Source: Scheffersomyces stipitis CBS 6054 (Eukaryota > Ascomycota > Pichiomycetes > Serinales > Debaryomycetaceae). From it: 64,000 nucleotides of DNA. Positions 31,299-40,904 of the stretch are shown here, one piece after another. Under the pieces are notes generated by a model. It was not told the DNA's origin and did no database searches. It saw nothing but the letters and a program-made list of their open reading frames with translations. Positions within the stretch are counted from its first letter, which is position 1. Every line of letters starts with the position of its first letter. Location of the stretch: positions 682,001 through 746,000 of the forward strand of contig NC_009046.1 in the NCBI RefSeq assembly GCF_000209165.1. The letters are read 5' to 3'. The position numbers were made by a program, and so were the translations under genes.

Positions 31299-31881
31299 AT
31301 AATAAATATAAGGCGGTAGGAATGTTTCGACCTTCTAGAGATAAAGTCGATTCCATAAAGATTAACTATGCTGTTACTGAATGGACTTTACTAGAGGATA
31401 ATTTTGCAGTATATAGGGAATAGAGGGACTAAATGTGGAAATAAATTATGAAAAATTGTGTGTTTGTAATTTGTGGTAATCTATTGGGTTCTCGTTTTCG
31501 CAGCCATTTCGGCATCTCCCAACTAATGTCAATGAGAATAGAGTTCTTATGGAAAGAAGTAGAAGAGTCTTCAAGGAATCCTAATGTGACCACAAGTTAC
31601 TTTCTATTCACCTTGTGCAGTTAGCTCTGTGATTGCAGCTTTAAAATACATTAACTAAGATACAAAAATACAACACCTAACTAGTTCAGTTGAAGGTTGT
31701 GTAACGAGCCTATACTACTACTAGACTATTCATACGTAATAGAAACGATTCCAGTATAAAAGAACTCTCCTTCCCTGTACAACTTAGAATAACAAAAGAC
31801 GATGTATACCCATGCCCATAACCTACCTATGTGAATGCACCAATACGCCTAGATTTCATTCTCTGCTACAAGATGGCACCA
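31299..31881. other. Intergenic region FAS1 gene/SPC19
   Basis: About 0.6 kb between two minus-strand genes. AT-rich, no ORF beyond 70 codons that resembles a protein, no RNA gene recognised. Confidence 0.45.
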
Positions 31882-32397
31882 CTATTGTTCGTTCAGAGGA
31901 TGCGGCAATGGCGGGAAACTCAATCTCGTGCGCTGCTCCTGGAGATTCAACCGTGACAAACTGTACTTGAGTCGTTCCTTCTTATTGTGGAGAAATTTGA
32001 GTCTCGTGAGCTTCAACTCGTCTACGTCCTTAGATATCCTGTTTAGAGGGAGGTCAATTACTGAATCTCTCTTTGAAGCTCCGGAAAGCCGCACTGCTTG
32101 CAAATCACGTTTGTTCTGGAGATTTGTTTGTCTTCTATGAAGTCTTTGTAGCGATCTGTCAATTTTTACCATTAGTATATCCAACTGTGGTTCGACTTCG
32201 TTTTTGAAGCTCTGTTTGGCATTGTTGAGATCCGATTCTGGAATCAAACCAAACACACGTCGGGTGAGAATTACATTTCGAACACGCGGTATATCGCTGG
32301 TAGTATCCACGAGGGTTTTGAGTGAGTCATCGAGAAGATTGACCGATTCTCGGAGTGACCCAATGCAGTTGGCGAGACTATTGTAAGGATGAGACAT
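31882..32397 (-). CDS. SPC19: DASH/Dam1 complex subunit Spc19
   Basis: 171 residues from the ATG at 32397 (MSHPYNSL); an ATG three codons upstream is equally open. Features shared with yeast Spc19 (165 residues): N-terminal helix LANCIGSLRESVNLLDDSLKTL, the conserved TRRVFGLIPESDLNNAKQSFKNEVEPQL block (yeast [27 protein letters not shown]), and a C-terminal coiled coil with ISKDVDELKLTRLKFLHNKKERL. Spc19 is part of the ten-subunit DASH ring that couples kinetochores to microtubule plus ends. It is divergent from an FHA/tail-anchor gene, as in S. cerevisiae (SPC19 next to VPS64), which supports both calls. Confidence 0.9.
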   Translation of the reverse strand: MSHPYNSLANCIGSLRESVNLLDDSLKTLVDTTSDIPRVRNVILTRRVFGLIPESDLNNAKQSFKNEVEPQLDILMVKIDRSLQRLHRRQTNLQNKRDLQAVRLSGASKRDSVIDLPLNRISKDVDELKLTRLKFLHNKKERLKYSLSRLNLQEQRTRLSFPPLPHPLNEQ

Positions 32398-33184
32398 GAT
32401 AAACAAAACGTGATATATAATTGAGCTGAGATGGGATCAACAAGACAAAGGCTGTAGAGATAGAAGCAGTATATGTGTATAATTGCCGGTGATTTTATGA
32501 TTTGATGATTTAGTGATTTGATGATTTAATGATTTAACGAATGTCTGATTAGTGCTTTCTTACGAATACAGTACGAATTTGTAATATGATTTGTATGAAA
32601 ATGCCAGTGCACAATACCCACCTGTAGGATTCTCCACCGAGTATGACAATGTCTTTGAATAACGAAAAACGTCTGTGCCAGCAATCTCGTAGCTCTACTT
32701 TTCTGAAAGTGACAATTTAATGTTTGTTTATATGCTTTCGCACTGACATAAGCGCTGACATCAGCATAGCAATAATCAGTAGCCGATTCTTCTCCTCATA
32801 CTAACAACACGCTACTAACTAAAATTTAAAGAATATACGACTCTTTTTTTCGAAACGCTGTGAATTCTGGTTTCATTTTGATCTTGTAGCAGTGGATCTC
32901 TTGCCATAGTGGATTAGCTTTGAGAGTCTATGTGTGGATAGTCTCGTTCTTTGTCCAATCTTACTCTTCTTATAGTTAAGAAATTCGAATCGGTTGAATT
33001 TCTCGTTTTCACATTTACTCACAACCACAATATAGTAACAAGTATTCAACAACCATAATAACTAATAACAATTTCAAGAACAACTACAACTACAACAGTA
33101 TAATACCAACATCTTCATTTCATATTCAATTCATCTATACATATCATCACATAATACCATCCCTATAACATAGTCTACATCAAT
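32398..33184. other. Divergent intergenic region SPC19/FHA gene
   Basis: 787 bp. Holds a TGATTT/GATGA short repeat near 32490-32540 and, before the FHA gene ATG, an AC-rich leader with ACAACT repeats (33040-33180) typical of a long 5' UTR. No other gene seen. Confidence 0.5.
32490..32538. repeat. GATTTGATGATTTA imperfect tandem repeat
   Basis: TGATTT units separated by TATGA, GATGA and AATGA give about two copies of a 17-19 bp unit plus partial ends. Non-coding, between SPC19 and the FHA gene. Confidence 0.65.
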
Positions 33185-35416
33185 ATGACAGACATCCCCT
33201 TACAATTGGAGGTGTCACAACCCTTTCCCTCCACCAACCACCACGAAGACCATAGCATGCTTTATCCACTTGACGATTCAAATTCAAATTCTTCTGGCCT
33301 TTCCAATTCTTCGTCTCCTCGTTTGATTTCGTTGGATCCGATTTTACATCAGTCTTCAGCTTCATCCTCATTCCATTCTGCTTCTTCATCACCGAATTCT
33401 GCCAAAGATGCTGGTGTAGTGGGCAGAAAACGGTCCAATTCACAGTCACAAGTGATTGCAATGCCCAAAGCGGCCTCCTCGTCACCTTCTGCTTCTTCGA
33501 CTTCATCCCCTTCGTCATCTTCATTGGCCCGTCAACGGGAGAACCCCAGAAAACGGACACTGGTCCAATACTACGTAACGTTACTTCCACTCAACGACAC
33601 TTTCACCAAGAAACACTTGCCAGTGTCTACTTTTCCTGAAACAACTAAACTAGGGAGACCTACAGGAACCAAACATAAGCCAGATGTAACGAATGGATAC
33701 TTTGATTCACGAGTCTTGAGTAGAAATCATGCCCAGATCTATATAGATCCATCTAACGGAAAGTTGATGCTCCAGGACTTGGGTTCTTCCAACGGGACGT
33801 ATCTCAATGAGTTGCGTTTGACTCATGAACCAGTAGAGATCAAGATGGGTGATATCGTATGTCTCGGTTTCAACGTCCAGGCTGAGTCCACCCATAAGCA
33901 GATCAGCTTGAAGATCGACAACATCAGCGTTATCCCAAATTCGACTTCAGGATTAAGCTTCAACACCAATAGCAAGAACGACATGTCATCCAATCTCTTT
34001 TTGAATAGATCTGAGGCTCTCGACACTCCGGAATTTAAGCACTTGAGCTTCATAGAAGACATATATCGCCAGATGTCTAATCCTGAGACATCGAATAACA
34101 CCAAAAGCTCGTCAGAAGACATGACTTTTGACAATGCCTTGTTTGGCGATATCAATCCCAATTTGGAAGACAACCTACTTGGGTTGTATTCAGCTACGAA
34201 CTCCGGCATCTACAACAATTCCCAAATAACGAACACGACCACACTAGAAAGCATCGTAAACATATTGGTCTCCAGCCTGGTCAGGATTAAACAGCAAAAC
34301 AACTCACTCATCAGCTTGGAGCATTTTTTCACTAATTACCATTCACGACTAGAGGAAATAAACTCACAGTACTTGGAGCTGCTGTTCAAGAAAAGTTTGC
34401 TCACAATCCAGAATGATCTCAAGAAAGAAAAGATCGGGCACCAGAAAGTAAAAGAAAAATTCAAACTTTTGGAGGATGAAAGCTCAAAGAAGCTAGAGAC
34501 TCTACAAAAGAGATTGAAAGCAACTGACAAAGAGAAAGATAATTTGAACAAGATGATCCAGGAGATCAAGGATAAAAAAGAAGAACTCAAGCTTGAAGTC
34601 GAAAAGGAAAGAGAGGTTATCAGAGAGTTAGAAGCACAACGCGAAAGAGAGAAACAAGATCGAAGGCAAGAGCTTCAAGACTTGAAGCAGCAGATTTCAC
34701 AAATGAAAGCCAAACAGAAGGAGACGAGAACGTACATACATCCAGAACACAAACAGGATACCCCAGCACCAGTGAGAGATGCTCATGAACGAAGCAAGGA
34801 AGCTTCTAATGAAAACATATTGCTAAGAGAAAAGGAGTTCAGGTTTTCTCATGGAACTCTTTTTAATAATAGCAACAGTAACGCTATTGATCGAAGTTCT
34901 CATTCGCCAATCAGACCGGTTCATAGTAACAGCAGCAGCATCAGTAACAGTAGTATTCACGACAGTCTCAGTGAGTTCATGATGGAGAATGCCACTATTA
35001 ACGGATCTTCGGGGAGAGAGATATACGGCAATGGCTCAGCTAGTTCTACAGGCTATAGTAGTGGAGCTGGAAGAAATAACGTGTCAGAGCACAGTAGCAT
35101 GAATGAATTGACTCCACCAATTTCAGACAACGAAGAACAACTGAACAAAAACATAACAGACTTGTCGCTGCCTCAGAAGAATTCGGAGCCTGATCTGAAT
35201 CTGGAACAAGAAGAACATCTGATTGAAACTTCTTCTGAAGCTGAGACTGTTTTCTCTACCGATGAAGTAATTGAAGAAAGCAAAGAAATGTCTACTACGG
35301 AGAGTAGAGATAAGCATGAAACTTTTGAAAGCGATGCTAAAGCGAGAACTCAGACTATAGCCATAGCAGTTTCTGCTCTTATCTTGGGTTACTTTATACG
35401 CAGAGTCACTAACTAG
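33185..35416 (+). CDS. FHA-domain, tail-anchored Far9/Vps64-Far10-type protein
   Basis: 743 residues. Order: Ser-rich N-terminus (1-115); FHA domain (about 120-240) with phosphothreonine-binding signatures FDSRVLSRNHAQI and LQDLGSSNGTYLNE; a linker; a long coiled coil (about 395-520, KEKDNLNKMIQEIKDKKEELKLEVEKE-type heptads); a polar acidic region; and a C-terminal hydrophobic anchor (about 723-738, IAIAVSALILGYFI) ending in RRVTN. This is the layout of yeast Far10 and Vps64/Far9 and of animal SLMAP, subunits of STRIPAK-like Far complexes at the ER/nuclear envelope involved in pheromone arrest and TORC2 antagonism. Adjacency to SPC19 matches VPS64-SPC19. FAR10 and VPS64 are duplicates, so neither symbol is preferred. 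Confidence 0.85.
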   Translation: MTDIPLQLEVSQPFPSTNHHEDHSMLYPLDDSNSNSSGLSNSSSPRLISLDPILHQSSASSSFHSASSSPNSAKDAGVVGRKRSNSQSQVIAMPKAASSSPSASSTSSPSSSSLARQRENPRKRTLVQYYVTLLPLNDTFTKKHLPVSTFPETTKLGRPTGTKHKPDVTNGYFDSRVLSRNHAQIYIDPSNGKLMLQDLGSSNGTYLNELRLTHEPVEIKMGDIVCLGFNVQAESTHKQISLKIDNISVIPNSTSGLSFNTNSKNDMSSNLFLNRSEALDTPEFKHLSFIEDIYRQMSNPETSNNTKSSSEDMTFDNALFGDINPNLEDNLLGLYSATNSGIYNNSQITNTTTLESIVNILVSSLVRIKQQNNSLISLEHFFTNYHSRLEEINSQYLELLFKKSLLTIQNDLKKEKIGHQKVKEKFKLLEDESSKKLETLQKRLKATDKEKDNLNKMIQEIKDKKEELKLEVEKEREVIRELEAQREREKQDRRQELQDLKQQISQMKAKQKETRTYIHPEHKQDTPAPVRDAHERSKEASNENILLREKEFRFSHGTLFNNSNSNAIDRSSHSPIRPVHSNSSSISNSSIHDSLSEFMMENATINGSSGREIYGNGSASSTGYSSGAGRNNVSEHSSMNELTPPISDNEEQLNKNITDLSLPQKNSEPDLNLEQEEHLIETSSEAETVFSTDEVIEESKEMSTTESRDKHETFESDAKARTQTIAIAVSALILGYFIRRVTN

Positions 35417-35800
35417 AGTGGTTTGTACGGGATATGAACTACAATGTAACTAGATAGTAAACCGTGCAATTTGGATCAAGCTAAATGAGTGAAAAGGGCT
35501 GAGGGATGAAATTTTAGCTAAATCAGCTAAAAACTCAAAGGTATTTTCGCTTGAGAGGTTTGATAGAATTATAAGGTTGAGAATCCACATGTGAGCTAGA
35601 AAAGTTTCTACTAATGACAGGAGGTAGAATGACCATATCTTTAAATGAAATCTACCTTGTCCGATATAGGGTTAGCAACCTGCAGGACGTCGTCTCCAGA
35701 TATGATTTTATATTTATGGAGAGATTTAGAGATTCGATTCATCTTTTAATACATATTTATACAATAATTTAAACGTAAAGAACTCATTAAATAGAATAAC
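35417..35800. other. Intergenic region before PCI gene
   Basis: 384 bp, AT-rich, head-to-tail genes. Nothing recognised besides a plausible promoter. Confidence 0.45.
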
Positions 35801-36508
35801 ATGGAAGGCGTGTTGGCTCTATTGAGAGATCCACTGAGATTGAGCTACTTACCAGAGTTGATGAAGATTGAAAATAACCAAAATGACTATTTCAAGAATG
35901 TTACTGATCAGGAAATGAATACCTTGGAGTTGTTTTGTTTTGGTACTTTTGAGGATTATTTCAAGTACAAACTGAGCTACTTAGATATACCAAGTGACAG
36001 AGAGTTATTGTTGAAGCTTTTGAGGTTGACAGTGATTTCAGTTTCTAACGACTACGAGAAGTTTGTATTGAACATCGAACAACTTTTAGAGAACAAAGAG
36101 TACGGATTGGCAGGTGGACTAGAGCTTTTGAAACTAAGTGATAACAGTGGAGACATAGAAAATGAACTTCTATTTGAGGAGGTGTTGATTTCGATGGTTG
36201 ACGATGGGATTTTGCTGGCAAAAGTCGACGACGAAAACAGAACCATACATATTGTTAAAGCTCATGTATTGAGAGATTCGTACTCTCCAGCATTGCACTC
36301 GTTATTGGTGCTAACGGAACAAGATGTAGCAAAAAGAAGTGTAGCCATAGCGGCTGAAACACTTTCGGAATGGTATAGTACAAAACTTGTTCCATTGAGA
36401 CAGGAGTACGAGGTAATAGAGGTCGATGATATCACATTGGTCGTTCCGAATGAGGAATTGGATTGCACAAATACTCGGAAACGAAAGACACCAGACCAGA
36501 CAACATAG
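35801..36508 (+). CDS. PCI-domain protein, COP9 signalosome subunit 7-like
   Basis: 235 residues, all helical at the N-terminus with a C-terminal PCI/winged-helix segment. The order LELFCFGTFEDYF ... LLLKLLRLTVISVSNDYEKF ... NELLFEEVLISMVDDGILLAKVDDENRTIHI matches the Csn7 pattern, in which a loop LF.G..Y..Y is followed by LRKLT(I/V)..LA and then ELEDLIIEAIYADIIxGKLD. Csn7 is a scaffold subunit of the CSN deneddylase that removes Rub1/Nedd8 from cullins. The basic C-terminus (RKRKTPDQTT) could be a nuclear signal. eIF3m or another small PCI protein is the main alternative. The Leu in GILLAKVDD comes from CTG and may be Ser. Confidence 0.55.
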   Translation: MEGVLALLRDPLRLSYLPELMKIENNQNDYFKNVTDQEMNTLELFCFGTFEDYFKYKLSYLDIPSDRELLLKLLRLTVISVSNDYEKFVLNIEQLLENKEYGLAGGLELLKLSDNSGDIENELLFEEVLISMVDDGILLAKVDDENRTIHIVKAHVLRDSYSPALHSLLVLTEQDVAKRSVAIAAETLSEWYSTKLVPLRQEYEVIEVDDITLVVPNEELDCTNTRKRKTPDQTT

Positions 36509-36919
36509 GATATGCGGTGAAATTATAGACATGGATATCAAAATTAAGTAAGATATGGTAGATAGAACAGTACATATTATCACAAAAGAAACATTTACAT
36601 GGAAGCTAAAATTGAAGAATAGGAGACTGGAAGAAATACCCAGTAATCAGAGATATACTAATCAAAACATGTGTCGACGACAGAGAAGCAGTCTGATAAC
36701 ATCTACAAATAATTCTAGCAAAGAAGAATACGTTATGGATTCAGTAAATAAATAAATAGTCAAAATTGATGAATATGCTTTGGATGTGGAAGCACCACTT
36801 GGCGAACAATGTCGAAGTTACGTTTACATATAGCAATTACGTTAGTGTCAGTTAAGTCTTCATATTATGTGATCACCAGAATGCATTGGGGTCTCTGACC
36901 GGCAAGAACCACAACAGTT
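36509..36919. other. Convergent intergenic region PCI gene/SDH4
   Basis: 411 bp between convergent genes; AT-rich at the PCI end. A short plus-strand ORF (36555-36755) has no coding character. Confidence 0.5.
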
Positions 36920-37408
36920 CTAAGCCTTCCAGACCTTGGAGATGATGCCGGCGACACCGTCTTCCTTGGACTCGATCTGGTACAAACCGTAGCCGGCGAC
37001 ACCGGTTCCGAATGTCAACAAGTACATTGCGTAGTTGTGTAATGGGCCGTAAACTCTTCTTGGGATATAATCGATGATACAGGACTGGAAACCAGCGTAA
37101 CAGTGGTACAACAATAAGGCAGAAAAGGTAGAGTCAATCACCGACGAAGTACCGGTGATGAATGGAGCCAACGCCAATGGTACCATGCCGATAGCAACAA
37201 GTCTTTCTGAAGTCCAGTGCAACGAGCCTTCAAGCTTGTGGGGTGGAGGAGGCACGTAGGCATCGTTGACGGTACCCACAATAAAGCCCGGAGGTTGAGG
37301 GATGGTCTTGATGCCTCTGATCAAGATTGGTCTGAACAATGCAGCTGTTTGGCTAGAGAGGATTGTTCTGGAGCTCAGGAGCCCGATACGGGAAGTCAAC
37401 GACAACAT
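36920..37408 (-). CDS. SDH4: Succinate dehydrogenase membrane anchor subunit (CybS)
   Basis: 162 residues. N-terminal about 32 residues are a mitochondrial presequence (Arg, Ser, Thr, Leu, no acids). The mature part carries the CybS motifs GSLHWTSERLVAIGMVPLALAPF, then LLYHCYAGFQSCIIDYIPRRVYGPLHNYAMYLLTFGTGVAGYGLY: three membrane helices with the conserved DYIPRRVYG loop. The YHCYAGF His/Cys pair lies where the family places its heme b or quinone-site residue. Sdh4 with Sdh3 anchors the catalytic Sdh1/Sdh2 head of complex II in the inner membrane and forms the ubiquinone site. A TIM18-like paralogue shares this fold, but the intact quinone/heme segment favours Sdh4. Confidence 0.9.
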   Translation of the reverse strand: MLSLTSRIGLLSSRTILSSQTAALFRPILIRGIKTIPQPPGFIVGTVNDAYVPPPPHKLEGSLHWTSERLVAIGMVPLALAPFITGTSSVIDSTFSALLLYHCYAGFQSCIIDYIPRRVYGPLHNYAMYLLTFGTGVAGYGLYQIESKEDGVAGIISKVWKA

Positions 37409-37986
37409 GGCTGTATATGAATATTGTGTGGGGACAGTGACGATCAGGAGAAAAAACGAAGGAATATTTCACTTTCTGTAGTGTATTTTTGGTAGAATTT
37501 GTTAGGGACTTTTTGTGCGCTCCCCGGACTTTCACGCTATTACCACTAAACTGCTTTTGATTGGCTGGGTAATGTGCAGGCATGGTTGCGAAATGAAGTT
37601 TCAGAAGACCTGATAAACTGATATGCCAGCATATATGAAGCATCCGTGTGTATCAGCGTATTGGTAGAAAGGGAATGGAGATAAAATAGATAACGTGATG
37701 GGTGTGATGTTATTGCACAGATTTTATAGGTTTTTCGAGAGTGAAATTAGGTGGTATACAGATTACATTATGTATGCATAGAATTATGAAGATTATATGG
37801 AATGTAAATTACAGAGCATACGGCACAGGTATATCACGTCTTGACTATGTACATTATTGACTTCACTGAACGATACACCTACTTACCTCTTTGCATTAAT
37901 CATGTCCTTTTGCTGCAATTATGCAACATCCTGCTGTTGCTTCTGCGCGGCGCAACTCTAATCTTGCAGCCATTTTTGCTTTTCTC
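37409..37986. other. Intergenic region SDH4/Mgr3-like gene
   Basis: 578 bp between two minus-strand genes: SDH4 promoter and the 3' end of the next gene. No other feature seen. Confidence 0.45.
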
Positions 37987-39399
37987 TCACTCTACATCTT
38001 CTTCTTCAAACTCTTCGATCTCTGGCAATCTCTTAGGGCTTCCAAAACGTTCGAGCAACGGCTTCTCGATAATACCCAACGGACCTCGGTTGTAGATGAT
38101 TTTTGAGAACCTATTGATCACACTGTCGTACCAACCCTGACTGTCTTCGTTGAAAACCACCAACTCATCAATTAATTTTTCACATCTTCGTCTCGACGTC
38201 ACATCCTTCAAGCCATCATACATATTGACGAGGTTGTTCAACACATTGTACAAAAGGATCGAGACCCTTGCCGTTGTATTATGATCAAAGTACAAGTGCT
38301 CTACAATATCCTCACTCCAGGACACGGCATTCTTCTTGAACCCTTTGGCCCACATAATCTCACTGATATGGGCTTTGATTTCGTAAATGGAAATATCTAC
38401 ATTGTTCTCGTCGCAGTTGAAGAGAGGATATACTGTTTGAACAAGTTCTCCACGCTCCGATTTATCCTTTATCTCGGTCAATTTCTTAATATTGGCCAAA
38501 TAGATGTTCAAAGATTTCGTCAATAAGTCCTTTTTATCGCTCTTGGAGACTCCAGAAACACTACTGATTTTAGCCATGGTAAAGGCAAGATCGTTGAGAC
38601 AGTTCAACAACTCGTCTGTGAGCTTTGAATTCTCTTGAAGCAAGAAGTCTTCGTTCAAATTCATGGACGAAAATGTTAAAGTCAACATATCGATCGATCT
38701 TTGGAGATACGCTACCTTTACTTGCGGGTCGGGAAACACTCTTGTTAAGAGTCTACAACATTGAGAAAGTCTTTCGGCGTCTCCAAGCTTGTAAAAGATC
38801 TCGTCGTCGTCGATAATTTTTCTCAAAACGTACACAGAAGCTTCCAACTGCCCTTTGGCTAAAAGGGCTCGTGCATATCTCATCACAATGTCTATATAGA
38901 AGTTTGAGAAACTGCTGGACTTCTTGTATACCAACGTTTTGGAATCGAGGATAGGAACTTCGTATCTGTTTTCGTCAGATTCTTCATCAAATTCAAGATT
39001 AGGATTTTCCTTTTTAGCCATCTCAATTAAAAGCCTACGGTAGTGCTTGACAGCATATCGTGGACTCTTCAAGACGTCGTCTTTGTTAATGGCTTTCACA
39101 GCCGTTATCTGATCTTTGAAGCTCAATTCAAATGGGATGTTTTGTCTCTCATTAGCATCATGATACATGAAGTATAACAGCCCAAACGAGACAAGTAAGC
39201 CACCGATATACGCTCCGGCAATCAAATTTATAACAAACCCATAATTCTTCACTGCTCCAAGTGCACTAGGAGAAAGATTCAAGTTCCGGGTTTGAATCAC
39301 CACATTGTGTCGTATGGGTCTCAGAAAAGAAAGCCCGAATCGCACAGAACCACCTACTGGTGTTCGTTTGCATATATGTGTTATTTGACTTCGGAACAT
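37987..39399 (-). CDS. MGR3: Mgr3-like mitochondrial inner-membrane TPR protein
   Basis: 470 residues from the ATG at 39399. Two further in-frame ATGs upstream (39453, 39498) give starts with acidic residues and leave little promoter for the divergent neighbour; the chosen start gives a clean basic presequence (MFRSQITHICKRTPVGGSVRF). A single membrane helix follows (GFVINLIAGAYIGGLLVSFGLLYFMYH), then a soluble helical-repeat (TPR-like) domain: DDVLKSPRYAVKHYRRLLIEM, SNFYIDIVMRYARALLAKGQLEASVYVLRKII, and so on, ending acidic. This matches Mgr3, an adaptor of the i-AAA protease Yme1 with Mgr1 (yeast 501 residues). The yeast paralogue Rci50 is an alternative. An SRAP gene, next to MGR3 in S. 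cerevisiae, lies elsewhere in this window. Confidence 0.65.
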   Translation of the reverse strand: MFRSQITHICKRTPVGGSVRFGLSFLRPIRHNVVIQTRNLNLSPSALGAVKNYGFVINLIAGAYIGGLLVSFGLLYFMYHDANERQNIPFELSFKDQITAVKAINKDDVLKSPRYAVKHYRRLLIEMAKKENPNLEFDEESDENRYEVPILDSKTLVYKKSSSFSNFYIDIVMRYARALLAKGQLEASVYVLRKIIDDDEIFYKLGDAERLSQCCRLLTRVFPDPQVKVAYLQRSIDMLTLTFSSMNLNEDFLLQENSKLTDELLNCLNDLAFTMAKISSVSGVSKSDKKDLLTKSLNIYLANIKKLTEIKDKSERGELVQTVYPLFNCDENNVDISIYEIKAHISEIMWAKGFKKNAVSWSEDIVEHLYFDHNTTARVSILLYNVLNNLVNMYDGLKDVTSRRRCEKLIDELVVFNEDSQGWYDSVINRFSKIIYNRGPLGIIEKPLLERFGSPKRLPEIEEFEEEDVE

Positions 39400-39653
39400 T
39401 TCAGTCGTGAGGACATCGCAATAAAGAGATGGAAATAGTTTTGAACTTCTCATAGTTAAAAAGCGCAACAGTATAAAAAAATTACATAACCTGCTCAAGC
39501 TTTAAGCGCCAAAATTACAATAAACTTACGTAATCTGAAGAAGTGTCAAATGCTACTTATTCAGATTTTATAGATAACACAACCAACTCTCTTTCCCTAG
39601 CAACCGGATATCATCAGGCGAATTCATATCAGTTGTATCGGCATTCGGCAAGA

Positions 39654-40745
39654 ATGAGCCGGATGCTGTCTATGGAAGTCACGTCGGATGTCCAAACCAG
39701 GAAACTACCGTTTGTCTACCGGTTCATTACTAATTGGCTTGTCACAGACCCAAACATCATCGACAAATATGAACTCTACGACAAAGAAAACCAACCGAAG
39801 AAAAACTACCAGGCGCTGCGTCATCAAAATGTCCCATACATATATTTGCTCGGTGGAAGATGGCGTACAATCCGAAGGAAACCTATAAATGTCATGAGTA
39901 TCATAATATTGATTGTACCCATGGTGCTCTTTCTAGTGTTTGATGCCAAATGGACATGGAGACACGTGAGTCCGTCTTTGGTAATCTTATTTGTCTATTT
40001 TTGGCTATTGTCGATGTCGTTCTTTATCACGGCAGCCGTGGCAGACCCGGGCATCGTTCCTCGAAATATTCACCTACCTTCGAAGATTACCCACTCGCAA
40101 ATAGCCCAGGCTCCAGAAGAATACTTTTACACCGTGACTTTGCCGTACCATTATGGAAACGATGGAGTGACAGTAAAATACTGTTCAACATGCCATATAT
40201 GGCGGCCTCCACGAACTAGTCATTGCTCGGTGTGTAATTGTTGTATAATCAACCATGACCACCATTGCGTATTTTTGAACAATTGTGTGGGCTGGCGCAC
40301 CTACAAGTACTTTTTGTGGTTCCTATTGACATCTGTAACAGCGGCTGGATTGTTGATAGTGATCTCGTTTGTAGAGGTGTTCCATTATAGACTTGTAGAC
40401 AATTCTTCTGTGCATAGTTTTCACCAGTCTATCAGGGAACACCCCGTTAGTCTCTTGCTAGCTATTTATGGCTGCCTCAGTGTGGTATACCCATTGCTTC
40501 TTTTGGTATTTCACTTGTTTCTCACATCAAATAACATCACCACCAGAGAGTACTTGAACTATGTTCATAAACACCCGAGTCTGGACTATATCAATGTATA
40601 CGACTCCCACTCTGTCATAAGGAACCTTTATATTAATTGGTGGGGAAGGGCACTGTCGGTAACGCTAGTAAAGCAATCAGACACATACCAGCCGGGTGAC
40701 ATACGATTTGAACGGGTGCAGCCGTTGCTGTCATTCAATGCATAG
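39654..40745 (+). CDS. ERF2: DHHC palmitoyltransferase Erf2
   Basis: 363 residues from the first in-frame ATG (39654). The open frame begins 111 bp earlier but with no ATG, so either translation starts at 39654 or a non-AUG or spliced start exists; 363 is close to yeast Erf2 (359). Four membrane helices (about 80-97, 107-130, 218-240, 265-287) surround a Cys-rich domain C177-C211 with the catalytic DHHC at 202-205 (HDHHCVFLNNCVGW). The segment PYIYLLGGRWRTIRRKPIN before TM1 and a TTxE-type motif (NNITTREYLN) after TM4 are typical. Erf2 with Erf4/Shr5 palmitoylates Ras at the ER. Divergent from the Mgr3-like gene with a short shared promoter. Confidence 0.9.
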   Translation: MSRMLSMEVTSDVQTRKLPFVYRFITNWLVTDPNIIDKYELYDKENQPKKNYQALRHQNVPYIYLLGGRWRTIRRKPINVMSIIILIVPMVLFLVFDAKWTWRHVSPSLVILFVYFWLLSMSFFITAAVADPGIVPRNIHLPSKITHSQIAQAPEEYFYTVTLPYHYGNDGVTVKYCSTCHIWRPPRTSHCSVCNCCIINHDHHCVFLNNCVGWRTYKYFLWFLLTSVTAAGLLIVISFVEVFHYRLVDNSSVHSFHQSIREHPVSLLLAIYGCLSVVYPLLLLVFHLFLTSNNITTREYLNYVHKHPSLDYINVYDSHSVIRNLYINWWGRALSVTLVKQSDTYQPGDIRFERVQPLLSFNA

Positions 40746-40904
40746 TGTATAATAGTGTATATTAATAAACCGGTAAACCAATAGAAATAAATATTTATAG
40801 AAAAATTCGAAGTCAGCTACTGAATATATTCTTACCATATAGAACCAAGCTATTCGTACTGTCAATTCTAGATATATGGTTAAGGCAAGGTATCAGCTGT
40901 TGGG

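Noticed and set aside
30322..31423. Several plus-strand ORFs opposite the FAS1 gene, including a 160-codon one
   Set aside because: Shadows of the repeated minus-strand coding sequence; they mirror its repeats.
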